The notes below the pieces were generated by a model. It was not told where the DNA came from, made no database searches, and saw nothing but the letters and a program-made list of their open reading frames with translations. Both the position numbers and the translations under genes were made by a program. Shown here piece after piece: positions 1 through 9,780 of a DNA stretch of 64,000 nt (its first letter is position 1; every line of letters starts with the position of its first letter). This stretch comes from Archaeoglobus sp. (GTDB lineage Archaea; Halobacteriota; Archaeoglobi; Archaeoglobales; Archaeoglobaceae), in NCBI RefSeq assembly GCF_017656475.1, contig NZ_JACDNT010000003.1:1-64000 (forward strand), given 5' to 3'.

Positions 1-970
1 TGACCTCAGGAAGCTTCACCAGAGCCTCCGGCGCTGAAGTTCCTGCAGTTTTATCTAGGAGTGAAAGGTCTCCCTTCTTGACCGTCTTTGTCGCGAAATC
101 GTACTCTATTCCGAGGAAGTGCATGATCTCCTCAATCTTGGCCTGTTCTGCCACCAAAAAGCCACCCTCATAACCCATGTCTCTTGCAGTCTTTATCAGG
201 TTGGCGATGGGTTCAGATGGGCCAACCACGAGAATCACTTCGGGATCTGCAGCAAGTACTTTCTGGAGGTGTGTTGTAAAGTCCGTCTCTGTATAGTAAT
301 TTACTGGAGCCTCTGCAACGATTTCTCCTCCCTTGGACGTCCAGTATTCCTTGAATTTCTCACCCCAGAGAACGCCGTATTCGTGCGTTCCCTCCATCGT
401 TGCTGCCCTCTTTATACCCTTCTCAAGGAATACGTTTGAAAGGAAAGGCACGTAAACAAGCTCGAAGTTGGGCGGAATTTGGAAAATGTGCTTGTTTCCA
501 CCCTGCAGTATTGCGGGACTTGAGGTGTAGGCACCAATTATAAAGCCTCTCTCCTCGTTTATTTTCTCCAGTGCAAGGACTCCACCGCTGTGTGGACAGA
601 AAATAACCGGTGTATTGTACATTTCAAGCATTTTCTCCGCGTTTGGAATCGTTAAAGCCGGGCTGTATTTGTCATCTGCTGAAACGACTTCAAGTTTGTA
701 CTTCTTTCCTGCTATTTCGACACCACCATGTTCGTTTATGTCTTCAACAGCATACTGAATTCCCTGAAGGTTGTTCTGCCCGTAGAGAGCCGCGCCGCCA
801 CTAAGAGGTCCGCTGTAGCCGATGTAGATGGTACCTGCGAACTCCTCAGTTGGGGTTTCACCGGGGGTTGTTGCCGGTTGTTCTGGCTGCTGGCAACCTG
901 CAATCATCAAACCTACGGCTAGCAGCGCTACAATTACTATACTCTTTAATTTCACACTCTTTATTTTCAT
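1..970 (-). CDS. Branched-chain amino acid-type ABC transporter substrate-binding lipoprotein (3' end beyond window edge)
   Basis: Open frame on - strand from ATG at 970 to the window edge (absent from the ORF track because no stop lies in the window). Starts MKIKSVKLKSIVIVALLAVGLMIAGCQQPEQPATTPGETPTEEFAGTIYIGYSGPLSGGAALYGQNNLQG: lipobox LMIAGC followed by a LivJ-like fold signature. Confidence 0.88.
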   Translation of the reverse strand, partial: MKIKSVKLKSIVIVALLAVGLMIAGCQQPEQPATTPGETPTEEFAGTIYIGYSGPLSGGAALYGQNNLQGIQYAVEDINEHGGVEIAGKKYKLEVVSADDKYSPALTIPNAEKMLEMYNTPVIFCPHSGGVLALEKINEERGFIIGAYTSSPAILQGGNKHIFQIPPNFELVYVPFLSNVFLEKGIKRAATMEGTHEYGVLWGEKFKEYWTSKGGEIVAEAPVNYYTETDFTTHLQKVLAADPEVILVVGPSEPIANLIKTARDMGYEGGFLVAEQAKIEEIMHFLGIEYDFATKTVKKGDLSLLDKTAGTSAPEALVKLPEV

Positions 971-1286
971 CTATATCACCATTTACCATTTTACATCATT
1001 ACATTTATAAGCTTTTCTGAATCTACGAATTTAAAGATTTTAGATTTTGCATAATTTAGAAATGTTTGAGGAAATTATTTCGGAGTGTAATAAGGCTAAC
1101 TCACTATTTTGTGCTTCCAAACTATTTCGCAGCCTTAAATGCAATCTCCATCCACACTACCGCAAAATTAGTAAAATGTTGTCTGAGCATATATAAATAA
1201 TGATAAAAAATTACTTTTAATCAGTCACATTTAAACCTAATCAATTCGACAATTTTGAAAAACTTGAAATAAGACTCAGCTAATGA

Positions 1287-2090
1287 ATGAGCATGCTAAT
1301 TTCTGAGATGCATGGAGACGTTGAGGCTGTTAAAGTTGGTACAGAGGTGCAGGGAAGAGTTTTACACTGGGTTTACCTTTACTACTACCGCAGCCTACTT
1401 TTTGATGCCGGCTGTCCCAACACGGCAAGAGAGGTTTTTGAGCACTTCAAAGGGAGAGAAATCAAGGCAGTGCTTATAACGCACTACCATGAAGACCACG
1501 TTGGGGCTGTAAACCTCTTCAAGGAGATAACTGACATCTACGTCCCTGAAGAGTCAATCGAAATTTTGAGGAACCCTCCGGACATACCAGAGTACAGGAA
1601 GATTGGCTGGGGGCAGCCGGAAAGGATAGAGGGAGTTAAGGTAGCGAGAGAGGTAATGAAGTTTGATGGTGTTGAAGTGAGGATGATAAAAACCCCTGGC
1701 CACAGCTTCGACCATGTCAGCTACCTTGTCGATGACAAGCTCTTCTGCGGAGACCTCGTTATCAACACCTCCCAGATGGTCTGCATGCGGGAAGAGGACT
1801 TGCTTAAGACGATAGAGTCAACCGAAAAAGTCCTGAAATACGATTTCAGCTACGCCTACACGGGTGTCGGTGTGGCGAGCAGAGATGAGGTGGTTGAGTA
1901 CCTGAACTACCTTAAAGGGCTCAAAGAGAAGGCCGAGAAGCTTTATGCTGAGGGGAAGAGCATTGACGAGATAGTGGCTGCATGCTTTCCCAAGCCATCT
2001 CAGAAGGCAATACTGATGGAGTTTGTCAGCGAGAAGGAGTGGGCGAGAGAGAACATGGTGAAATCGCTTCTGGGATTGCCGAGGGGGTAG
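1287..2090 (+). CDS. MBL-fold metallo-hydrolase
   Basis: THYHEDHVGAV (HxHxDH) motif, TPGHSFDHVSY and FCGDLV motifs typical of the metallo-beta-lactamase fold. Confidence 0.85.
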   Translation: MSMLISEMHGDVEAVKVGTEVQGRVLHWVYLYYYRSLLFDAGCPNTAREVFEHFKGREIKAVLITHYHEDHVGAVNLFKEITDIYVPEESIEILRNPPDIPEYRKIGWGQPERIEGVKVAREVMKFDGVEVRMIKTPGHSFDHVSYLVDDKLFCGDLVINTSQMVCMREEDLLKTIESTEKVLKYDFSYAYTGVGVASRDEVVEYLNYLKGLKEKAEKLYAEGKSIDEIVAACFPKPSQKAILMEFVSEKEWARENMVKSLLGLPRG

Positions 2091-2137
2091 TTTAAAGAAA
2101 GGTTTAATTAGATAAGATATACCAAACTCCTCCTATC

Positions 2138-3319
2138 TCAAAACCCGAAAAATGACGAAAGGGAGGTCTGCCTTGTAATCAGTTCCTTCCACTTTACGTT
2201 TTCCACTCTCCGTGAAGCAGTGGCTATTGCCTCCTCAAAACTGTCGAACGATTCCGGCTTTTCTTTGAGGGCTTTCCTCACACCCTCCTCAACAACCCAC
2301 ACGCCGAGAGGGGCGTAGTATGAGGGCTTTATTTCCCTCACAACAAGAACCGAAGCCTGCCTCCTAATTTTTCTCAGATACTCAAGTACTGGAAGGCGTG
2401 CAGCATAGTAGCCACCGCTCAGATTTGAGTACTCCTTTTTAGGCCTTACGTCCTCGCTGTCAACACCAATCCAGTCCTCTTTGGGGCTCCAGAACGATTT
2501 TCTCTGCCAGATTTCGATAAGCTGGAAGAAGTACCTCTCAGGAGACAGGATTATTTCAAAATGGTTGCCGAAATGCTCGTAGTGGAAGAGAAGTGTGTTT
2601 TCAATTACTTTGAAGTCCGCAATCTCCCTCTTTATGGCCTCGCCGAGAATGCTGTGGACTGCAGTGATACTCCATCTTGTTGGGACAAGCTTTCTGTTTT
2701 GCTTTTCTCCGAGAATTCCGGCTGAGAAAATTTTCTGAAGGTAATAGGTTGAGAATCCGTGGTTGTAGAGGTATTTAAGCCCATCAAAGGCTTTCATGTC
2801 GTCGTAGTATACTTTCTCCACCTTATCGGGGATTTCTGGATTTTCAGCAAGCCTGATGGATTCTGCAATTGCTGAGTAACCCATTGGCTGCATCACGTCA
2901 TCGAACTCTGCCTTTCTGTTCACCTTCTCAATTTCCGCCTCAACATCCACTGGCTTTATTGCTGCCGTCATCTCCTGAAGTTCCACAATTTCCCTTTTCT
3001 CCTCTCTGACGTCTTCAATTCTGAACCTCCTCGAAACTCTGAGCAGAGAGGTTCTAAGTTTGATAACCTCCTCCACACTCTTCCACAACCATGGCGAGTC
3101 TGCGTAAACAGGGTCGGCGTTTAGGGAAACGAGTGGGCCAACGTAAACCTTTGGATAACCAATCCTGCCAACGAAAATTGATGGTGGGGTGGGGTCGAGA
3201 ATTCTGCTGTCTATCTTAACATCTTTCAGAAACCTGTACTTTTCAAGCAGGGGGCATTTGCTCCTTCCGCACAGCAGTTTCCCCTTGCACTCGGTACACT
3301 TCACAAAATAACTTGGCAT
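2138..3319 (-). CDS. nreA: NreA-like archaeal DNA repair protein
   Basis: N-terminal CTECKGKLLCGRSKCPLL Cys cluster, RIGYPKVYVGPL motif, C-terminal PIP-like QTSLSSFFGF; matches the archaeal Nre family. Confidence 0.8.
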   Translation of the reverse strand: MPSYFVKCTECKGKLLCGRSKCPLLEKYRFLKDVKIDSRILDPTPPSIFVGRIGYPKVYVGPLVSLNADPVYADSPWLWKSVEEVIKLRTSLLRVSRRFRIEDVREEKREIVELQEMTAAIKPVDVEAEIEKVNRKAEFDDVMQPMGYSAIAESIRLAENPEIPDKVEKVYYDDMKAFDGLKYLYNHGFSTYYLQKIFSAGILGEKQNRKLVPTRWSITAVHSILGEAIKREIADFKVIENTLLFHYEHFGNHFEIILSPERYFFQLIEIWQRKSFWSPKEDWIGVDSEDVRPKKEYSNLSGGYYAARLPVLEYLRKIRRQASVLVVREIKPSYYAPLGVWVVEEGVRKALKEKPESFDSFEEAIATASRRVENVKWKELITRQTSLSSFFGF

Positions 3320-3351
3320 CAGTTTTTAAGTGTGCTTCCATAACTTAACGT

Positions 3352-3639
3352 ATGATTGAGGTGGATATAGTCAATGTTGATGGAAAATCGCTGCTTGGTC
3401 TGAGGGTAGAGCTTCCGAACGCCCCTTTGCTGCTTTTACTTCATGAAAAGCTTGTTGTTGGCTGTGGTTACATCAGTGCTGAGGTTATGGAGAAAATGGG
3501 CAATGCTGCGTGCATTGTAAAAGGAGTCAGAAGCTTTCAGGAAATGCTTGATGCAGAAATTGCAGAAATTACTTCAAAGACTGAAGAGCTTGGGTTGAAA
3601 AAAGGAATGAAGCTGGAGGATGCCTTGAAAATGCTATAA
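3352..3639 (+). CDS. DUF1805-like small protein
   Basis: 95 aa; GLRVELPNAPLLLLLHEKLVVGCGYISAEVMEKMGNAACIVKGVRSFQEML pattern resembles the DUF1805 family. Confidence 0.6.
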   Translation: MIEVDIVNVDGKSLLGLRVELPNAPLLLLLHEKLVVGCGYISAEVMEKMGNAACIVKGVRSFQEMLDAEIAEITSKTEELGLKKGMKLEDALKML

Positions 3640-3640
3640 T

Positions 3641-4510
3641 TCATCTGGCAAAAATTCTGACAAAGAGGAGACTAATCTCGAAAAAGGCCACCATCGGCAC
3701 CGCGACCATTAGCTGTGTGAAGACGTCGGGAGGAGTGGTGATCGCTCCGATGACGAAAAATGCAACGTAAATGTGCCTTCTGTAGTATGAAAGCGTCTCG
3801 TAGCTTACGATGTTGTTTCTAACGAGGAAGAACATGATGAGGGGGAGCTCGAAAACCATCCCGAAGAGAACCAGCATCAAGGCAACAAAGTTCACAAACT
3901 CTGATAGGCTGTAAAGCGGTATCGCTCCCTGCGAAACTGCCATCGTGTAGAGGAAGCGTATGAAGAACTTCATCATGTTGTAACCGTAGATTACCCCGAG
4001 AATGAAAAGCAAGACTGCAACAATTCCGTACTTGAATGCTGTTGTTCTTCTCAAACTGAAATTCACAACTCCCCTGTCCTTAAGCGTCGTAAGAACGAGG
4101 TGGAAGATGTAAGGCAGAGCGGCAGCAATTCCAACCGCGAGAGAGATTTTAAGGTATAGCAGCAATCCCTCCAGCGGTGTGAGGAGAACTGGGGATGTTG
4201 AGAGCTGCATGGCTATCCTCACAAGACTTTTTGATGCTGCTAATGCAAGGCTCTGGTTCGTTTCTGATGGGTGTAAGGCGTAGCTCTCCAGATCTGAGGC
4301 TATCTTCCTCAGCTCCTCTGCAATCGCCAGTATTTTCTCCCTGTTCTCGATAACCGCCTCGCCAGGGAATAGGTCTCCAATAATTTTTCCGATGACTACG
4401 TTTGCACCGAATGTGAAGAAAATGGAGCTGACCACTATGACTATTAAAGCGACTTTGAGAAATTCCCTCCTGAGTCGGGCGATTATTGCCAGCCAGTCCC
4501 TTGCCTCCAC
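3641..4510 (-). CDS. tatC: Twin-arginine translocase subunit TatC
   Basis: Multi-TM protein with TatC-like C-terminal segment FVNFVALMLVLFGMVFELPLIMFFLVRNNIVSYETLSYYRRHIYVAFFVIGAITTPPDVFTQLMVAVPMVAFFEISL. Confidence 0.85.
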   Translation of the reverse strand: MEARDWLAIIARLRREFLKVALIVIVVSSIFFTFGANVVIGKIIGDLFPGEAVIENREKILAIAEELRKIASDLESYALHPSETNQSLALAASKSLVRIAMQLSTSPVLLTPLEGLLLYLKISLAVGIAAALPYIFHLVLTTLKDRGVVNFSLRRTTAFKYGIVAVLLFILGVIYGYNMMKFFIRFLYTMAVSQGAIPLYSLSEFVNFVALMLVLFGMVFELPLIMFFLVRNNIVSYETLSYYRRHIYVAFFVIGAITTPPDVFTQLMVAVPMVAFFEISLLFVRIFAR

Positions 4511-4545
4511 AATACTTCAAGTTGTTTTGTTGGGGGTATTTAAAC

Positions 4546-5469
4546 TTAGGGCTGGCAGTAGTTTGTGTAGACATAATCGACTATTCCTCTCAGAGAGTTC
4601 TCGATGAAGAAATCCTCCCTTTTCTGGATATCCTCATCAAGGAGATGGTAGCGGGCAAACCTCCTGTCTTTCTCAAGCAGCTCCTCCTTGGCCAGCTTTA
4701 CTATTTCATCCTCATCCTCGAAGTCCCTCCTGCATGCAATGTCGTAAACAGTGTCGAACCAGATTCCCAGCTGCTTTCTCGCTTTTTGTATTATCTCCAC
4801 GCTGTCTCTCTTGAAGCCGAAGTGGGCGAAGCAGACTCTCAGACTGCCAAGTTTTTCAAGTCTGTCAAGAGTGGACTGCGCAACTTCGAGTATAAACCTC
4901 TTGGGTGTGGCGGGGCGGAGGTAGTAGTCGTTTTTGAGGGGCATGTGAACTCCCGCAGCCTCTCCAATGAACAGAAATTCCCTGAAGACGTAGCACTGGT
5001 GGTGAGGAGCATGGCCCGGAGCATCGATAACTTCTATACTCTCTCCTGCAAATTCAATCTCCCCGTCCCATATCGCGTCGGCACTTATCGGCTTTGGTGG
5101 TCCGTAAACTTCTGCAATATCACCCAAGGCGACCTTTGAAGCTTCCCAGAGCTTTTCAGTGTTAACGAGGTGCCTTTTACCTTTCTCGTGAACCACAACC
5201 TTTGCATCTGGAAAGTTCTCAAGAATGTCGGATATCCCGCCTGCATGGTCAAGGTGGATGTGGGTGAGAAGAATATACGGAACCTTCTTTATTCCCAAAT
5301 ATTTTAAAGATTCTAGGAGCCTTGGAATGGTTGACGATGGCCCCACATCAACCAAAACGGCCTCATCACCACTTTTTATTACCCAGGAGCTTATAAACCT
5401 CCTGAAACCCTCCTTTTTTTGTGGAAGGTCTATCAAGTAGAGATTTTCCGCCACTTCAAGTATGTTCAT
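4546..5469 (-). CDS. MBL-fold metallo-hydrolase
   Basis: LLTHIHLDHAGGI motif, APGHAPHHQCY, FIGEAAG. Confidence 0.85.
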   Translation of the reverse strand: MNILEVAENLYLIDLPQKKEGFRRFISSWVIKSGDEAVLVDVGPSSTIPRLLESLKYLGIKKVPYILLTHIHLDHAGGISDILENFPDAKVVVHEKGKRHLVNTEKLWEASKVALGDIAEVYGPPKPISADAIWDGEIEFAGESIEVIDAPGHAPHHQCYVFREFLFIGEAAGVHMPLKNDYYLRPATPKRFILEVAQSTLDRLEKLGSLRVCFAHFGFKRDSVEIIQKARKQLGIWFDTVYDIACRRDFEDEDEIVKLAKEELLEKDRRFARYHLLDEDIQKREDFFIENSLRGIVDYVYTNYCQP

Positions 5470-5594
5470 AATGTTAAATTGTCGTCAGCTTTAAAACCTT
5501 TTCAGGTGAGGATTTTTAAATATAAACAGCATTATTTGTAATTTCTTCACGATAACGAGAAAAAGTTAATATTCTTTCAGAGATTTTAACTTCA

Positions 5595-7112
5595 ATGAAG
5601 TTCAGGATTAAGACCTTACCTCTAAGGACGGAAAGGATAGCTGTAGTCCTCAGTCAGGATGATGCGGCTGAGCTTGGATTACTTCCCGGAGACAGGGTGA
5701 AGGTTAGTTACGATGGCAAGTCATTCGTGGCTGAGGTTGAAGTATCTCAGGAGTTTATCGGCAGTGGAGAGGCTGGGGTTTGCAGCTTCACCGCTGAAGC
5801 GTGCAGCCTTACAGAGGAATGTCTTGTTGAAATAGTCCCATTCGCAAGACCAAAATCCGTTGAATACATAAGAAAGAAGCTTGATGGGGCCAAATACGAA
5901 AGAGAGGAGATAAAGGACATAATAAGTAGCATATCTTCGGACATACTTTCAGACATCGAAATTTCAGCTTTCATCCTCGCCAACGAGATTGTGGGAATGC
6001 TGAACGATGAGATTCAATGGATGATTGAGGCGATGGTTGAAGTAGGCAAGAAAATCGTTTTCGAAAGGGGAACTGTTGTGGACATGCACAGCGTTGGAGG
6101 GTTGCCAGGGAACAGGTTCTCGTTAATTGCCGTCCCAACAGTTGCGGCAGCGGGGCTTCTGATTCCCAAAACAGCAAGCAGAGCAATAACCTCGGCCAGT
6201 GGAACTGCTGACACAATGGAAGTTCTGGCGAACGTGAACCTGAGCGTTGATGAGATAAAGGAGATTACTGAGGAGGTTGGAGGGGTTATAGCCTGGAACG
6301 CCGCTACCGGAATAGCTCCGGCGGATGAAAAAATAATAAGGGTTGAATATCAGCTCGAACTCAGTCCCAAGCCTCACCTCATGGCGAGTGTGTTATCCAA
6401 AAAGCTGGGTTGCGGGGCAAAGTTTGTTGCTATCGACATCCCGGTTGGGAGTAAGGCCAAAATCGAGAACGTGGATGTTGGAAGGAGTTTTGCAAACTCC
6501 ATGATGGAGATTGGCAGAAATCTTGGTCTGAAGGTTGCGACTGCGTTGACTGACGGCTCTCAACCACTTGGGAGGGCAATAGGGCCAGCACTTGAAGCTA
6601 AGGAGGTTCTGGAAGTTATGGAAAAGAAGCATGAAGGAGACCTGCTTGAAAAGGCTCTGGGCATAGCGGGAATCCTCTTTGAGATGACCGGAATTGCTGC
6701 CAACGGCTACCAGCATGCGAGAAAGATATTCGAGAGCGGTAAGACACTTGAGAAGTTCAGAGAGATTGTTGCCGCCCAGGGGGGAGATGAAAACATTAAG
6801 GCTGAGGATATTGCTGTTGGAGACAAAACCTACACTCTCACATCCTCCGTTGAGGGTGCGGTGGTTTCGGTAAACAATAAAAGCATAGTGAAAATAGCAA
6901 GAACAGCAGGCGCTCCCAAGGACAAGGGAGCGGGAGTTTATGTGCACAAGAAGAGAGGTGAGGTTGTAAAAGCTGGTGACCCCCTTCTCACGATATATGC
7001 CGAGAAGGAGTGGAAGCTTGACAACGCGATTGAGGTTGCGAACACCAAACAGGCTTTCGAGATATCTGGTGTGATTATCGAGAGGTACACGATGGGAAGG
7101 TGGTGGTCATGA
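5595..7112 (+). CDS. deoA: AMP phosphorylase / thymidine phosphorylase family paralogue 1
   Basis: 505 aa NP-II family protein with archaeal N-terminal extension, SRAITSASGTADTMEVL, DVGRSF...; signature reads VVDMHSVGGLPGN (K replaced by M). Confidence 0.88.
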   Translation: MKFRIKTLPLRTERIAVVLSQDDAAELGLLPGDRVKVSYDGKSFVAEVEVSQEFIGSGEAGVCSFTAEACSLTEECLVEIVPFARPKSVEYIRKKLDGAKYEREEIKDIISSISSDILSDIEISAFILANEIVGMLNDEIQWMIEAMVEVGKKIVFERGTVVDMHSVGGLPGNRFSLIAVPTVAAAGLLIPKTASRAITSASGTADTMEVLANVNLSVDEIKEITEEVGGVIAWNAATGIAPADEKIIRVEYQLELSPKPHLMASVLSKKLGCGAKFVAIDIPVGSKAKIENVDVGRSFANSMMEIGRNLGLKVATALTDGSQPLGRAIGPALEAKEVLEVMEKKHEGDLLEKALGIAGILFEMTGIAANGYQHARKIFESGKTLEKFREIVAAQGGDENIKAEDIAVGDKTYTLTSSVEGAVVSVNNKSIVKIARTAGAPKDKGAGVYVHKKRGEVVKAGDPLLTIYAEKEWKLDNAIEVANTKQAFEISGVIIERYTMGRWWS

Positions 7113-8623
7113 TTTTCAAAGCTGTAAGGGTTCCGTTCAAGTCGGGGAGGTATGCGGTAATTCTGAATGAAGAGGATGCAAGCGAGCTGGGAGTCAGAGA
7201 GGGAGACAGGGTGAGGGTAAGGTTTGGCAGGACAGGAGTCGTTGCGACTGTTCAGATAACGAGAGAAATCGTTGAGAGAGGGTTTGTTGGATTAACCGAC
7301 CTCGCTTCGAGAGAACTCGGAATATCGGATGGTGTTGAAGTTGATGTTTATCCATCGCCAAAACCGAAAAGCGTTGAACTGATTAAGAAAAAGACGCGCG
7401 GTGAAAAGCTAAATCAGGACGAAATCAGGAAAATTGTTGAAGACATCACTAACAACGCTCTGAGCGAGGTGGAGCTGACGGCATTTGTCATTTCTTCGAT
7501 GCTTCGCGGAATGGACTTTGACGAAATAGAGTGGTTGACAAGGGCTATGATTGAAACCGGCGAGAGGATAGAGTTTGACAGAGGGACAGTTGTGGACAAG
7601 CACAGCATTGGGGGTGTGCCGGGCAACAAGATATCTCTGCTCATCGTTCCTACAGTTGCGGCAGCGGGGCTTCTGATTCCCAAAACAGCAAGCAGAGCAA
7701 TAACCTCGGCCAGTGGAACTGCTGACACAATGGAAGTTCTGGCGAACGTGAACCTGAGCGTTGATGAGATAAAGGAAATTACAGAGAAAGTTGGTGGAGT
7801 TATAGCCTGGGGCGGAGCAACGAACATCGCTCCAGCGGATGACAAGATAATCAGAGTTGAGCATCCGCTTTCCATCGACCCCCGACCCCAGCTTCTTGCC
7901 AGCGTCATGGCCAAAAAAGGCTCGGTGGGGGCAAAGCACGTAGTCATCGACATTCCTGTTGGAGAGGGGGCGAAGATAGAGAAAATGGATGTGGGCAGGT
8001 CATTATCGAACGACTTCATAGAGCTTGGCAGGAGACTTGGTTTGAATGTCATGACGGCCATCACCTACGGAGGTCAGCCGATCGGAAGAGCGATAGGGCC
8101 TGCAATCGAGGCCAAGGAAGCCCTTAAAACAATGGAGGACAGACATGGCCCCTCAAGTCTGGTTGAAAAGTCCCTCGGTATAGCGGGAATCCTCTTTGAG
8201 ATGACCGGAATTGCTGCCAACGGCTACCAGCATGCGAGAAAGATATTCGAGAGCGGTAAGACACTTGAGAAGTTCAGAGAGATTGTTGCCGCCCAGGGGG
8301 GAGATGAAAACATTAAGGCTGAGGATATTGCTGTTGGAGACAAAACCTACACTCTCACATCCTCCGTTGAGGGTGCGGTGGTTTCGGTAAACAATAAAAG
8401 CATAGTGAAAATAGCAAGAACAGCAGGCGCTCCCAAGGACAAGGGAGCGGGAGTTTATGTGCACAAGAAGAGAGGTGAGGTTGTAAAAGCTGGTGACCCC
8501 CTTCTCACGATATATGCCGAGAAGGAGTGGAAGCTTGACAACGCAATTGAGGTTGCAAACACCGAGAGGCCAATCGTGGTTTCGGGAATGGTGCTGGAAG
8601 TTCACGGAAAAAGAGGTGTTTGA
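7109..8623 (+). CDS. deoA: AMP phosphorylase paralogue 2
   Basis: Canonical VVDKHSIGGVPGN motif; tandem to and overlapping (ATGA) the upstream paralogue. Likely start is the ATG at 7109 rather than 7100. Confidence 0.9.
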   Translation: MIFKAVRVPFKSGRYAVILNEEDASELGVREGDRVRVRFGRTGVVATVQITREIVERGFVGLTDLASRELGISDGVEVDVYPSPKPKSVELIKKKTRGEKLNQDEIRKIVEDITNNALSEVELTAFVISSMLRGMDFDEIEWLTRAMIETGERIEFDRGTVVDKHSIGGVPGNKISLLIVPTVAAAGLLIPKTASRAITSASGTADTMEVLANVNLSVDEIKEITEKVGGVIAWGGATNIAPADDKIIRVEHPLSIDPRPQLLASVMAKKGSVGAKHVVIDIPVGEGAKIEKMDVGRSLSNDFIELGRRLGLNVMTAITYGGQPIGRAIGPAIEAKEALKTMEDRHGPSSLVEKSLGIAGILFEMTGIAANGYQHARKIFESGKTLEKFREIVAAQGGDENIKAEDIAVGDKTYTLTSSVEGAVVSVNNKSIVKIARTAGAPKDKGAGVYVHKKRGEVVKAGDPLLTIYAEKEWKLDNAIEVANTERPIVVSGMVLEVHGKRGV

Positions 8624-8624
8624 A

Positions 8625-9743
8625 ATGAAGGAAGGATTAGAAGGTGTGATTGCATGTCAAACCACAATTTCGAGGATTGCCCTTGAGAACGGCAGGGCAG
8701 TTCTTGAGTACAGAGGTTACGATATCCGCGACCTTGCGAGAAAGGCGTGCTTTGAGGAGGTGGTTTACCTTCTGCTTTACGGAGAACTGCCCAAAAGATA
8801 CGAGCTTCAGGACTTCAAGATTGAGCTGGCTGAAAGAAGAGAGCTCCCTCCGCAGATAATAGGGCTGCTCACTCATCTACCCCCTTACACTCATCCGATG
8901 GTTGTACTGAGAACGGCAACGAGCTATCTTGGTAGCCTTGACAAAAAAATAAATGTGAAAACAAGGGAGGAGACCTTTAACAAGGCAAAAGATTTGATTG
9001 CCAAATTTCCGACAATTATTGCTTACTACCACAGAATCAGAACAGGGAGGAATATTATCCCACCTGCTCTCGAATTCAGCCACGCTGCAAACTTTCTGTA
9101 CATGCTTCACGGAGAAGAGCCCTCTAAAACCGCTGAAAGGGCTCTGGACATGGATTTGATCCTCCATGCCGAACATGAGCTGAATGCATCAACCTTTGCA
9201 GCAAGAATTGCTGCCTCAACTCTTGCCGACATTTATGCATGCGTTGTTGCCGCCACAGGAACATTAATGGGGCCACTGCACGGTGGAGCAGCGCAGGAAG
9301 TCATGAAAATGCTCAGAGAGGTTGCATCTCCAAGAAGGGCTGATGAGTACGTGAGAAGAAAAGTGGAGGCTGGAGAGAGAATAATGGGCTTCGGACACAG
9401 AGTTTACAGAGGTGTGATTGACCCAAGGGCCGAGTTGCTGAGATACCTTGCCAGAAGGCTTGCTGCAGAGGGATCGACGAAGTGGTTCGAGATCAGCGAG
9501 TCCATTGCGAAGGCCGCTTACAAGTACAAGAAGTTACTTCCAAACGTTGACTTCTATTCTGCTAGCGTTTACGCCAATCTTGGCATTCCAGACGACCTAT
9601 TCGTTAACATCTTTGCGATGGGTAGAATTTCCGGGTGGACGGCTCATATCATAGAGCAGTACGAGAACAACAGGCTCATAAGACCCAGAGCGGAGTATGT
9701 TGGGGAGAAGGGGAAGAAGTTTGTCCCCATTTCCAAGAGGTGA
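8625..9743 (+). CDS. gltA: Citrate synthase
   Basis: MKEGLEGVIACQTTISRI...GYDIRDLA...LMGPLHGGAAQEVMKML...GFGHRVYR...PNVDFYSASVY; start moved from 8493 to the ATG at 8625. Confidence 0.93.
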   Translation: MKEGLEGVIACQTTISRIALENGRAVLEYRGYDIRDLARKACFEEVVYLLLYGELPKRYELQDFKIELAERRELPPQIIGLLTHLPPYTHPMVVLRTATSYLGSLDKKINVKTREETFNKAKDLIAKFPTIIAYYHRIRTGRNIIPPALEFSHAANFLYMLHGEEPSKTAERALDMDLILHAEHELNASTFAARIAASTLADIYACVVAATGTLMGPLHGGAAQEVMKMLREVASPRRADEYVRRKVEAGERIMGFGHRVYRGVIDPRAELLRYLARRLAAEGSTKWFEISESIAKAAYKYKKLLPNVDFYSASVYANLGIPDDLFVNIFAMGRISGWTAHIIEQYENNRLIRPRAEYVGEKGKKFVPISKR

Positions 9744-9780
9744 CGAAACCTTTATTTGACATGCTGAGGTGGTGGGGAGC

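Noticed and set aside
119-1010. Plus-strand ORFs at 119-439, 610-804, 728-922, 828-1010
   Set aside because: Antisense to the - strand ABC substrate-binding lipoprotein, which has a clear signal peptide and family pattern.
4149-5139. ORFs 4149-4574 (-), 4486-5139 (+) and neighbours as extra genes
   Set aside because: Overlap tatC and MBL-fold genes out of frame, with no recognisable motifs.
5747-8605. Numerous long antisense ORFs in the AMP phosphorylase genes (e.g. 6393-6947, 7409-8064, 8153-8605 on -)
   Set aside because: They lie opposite strongly supported coding frames and their mutual similarity is explained by the duplicated sense sequence.
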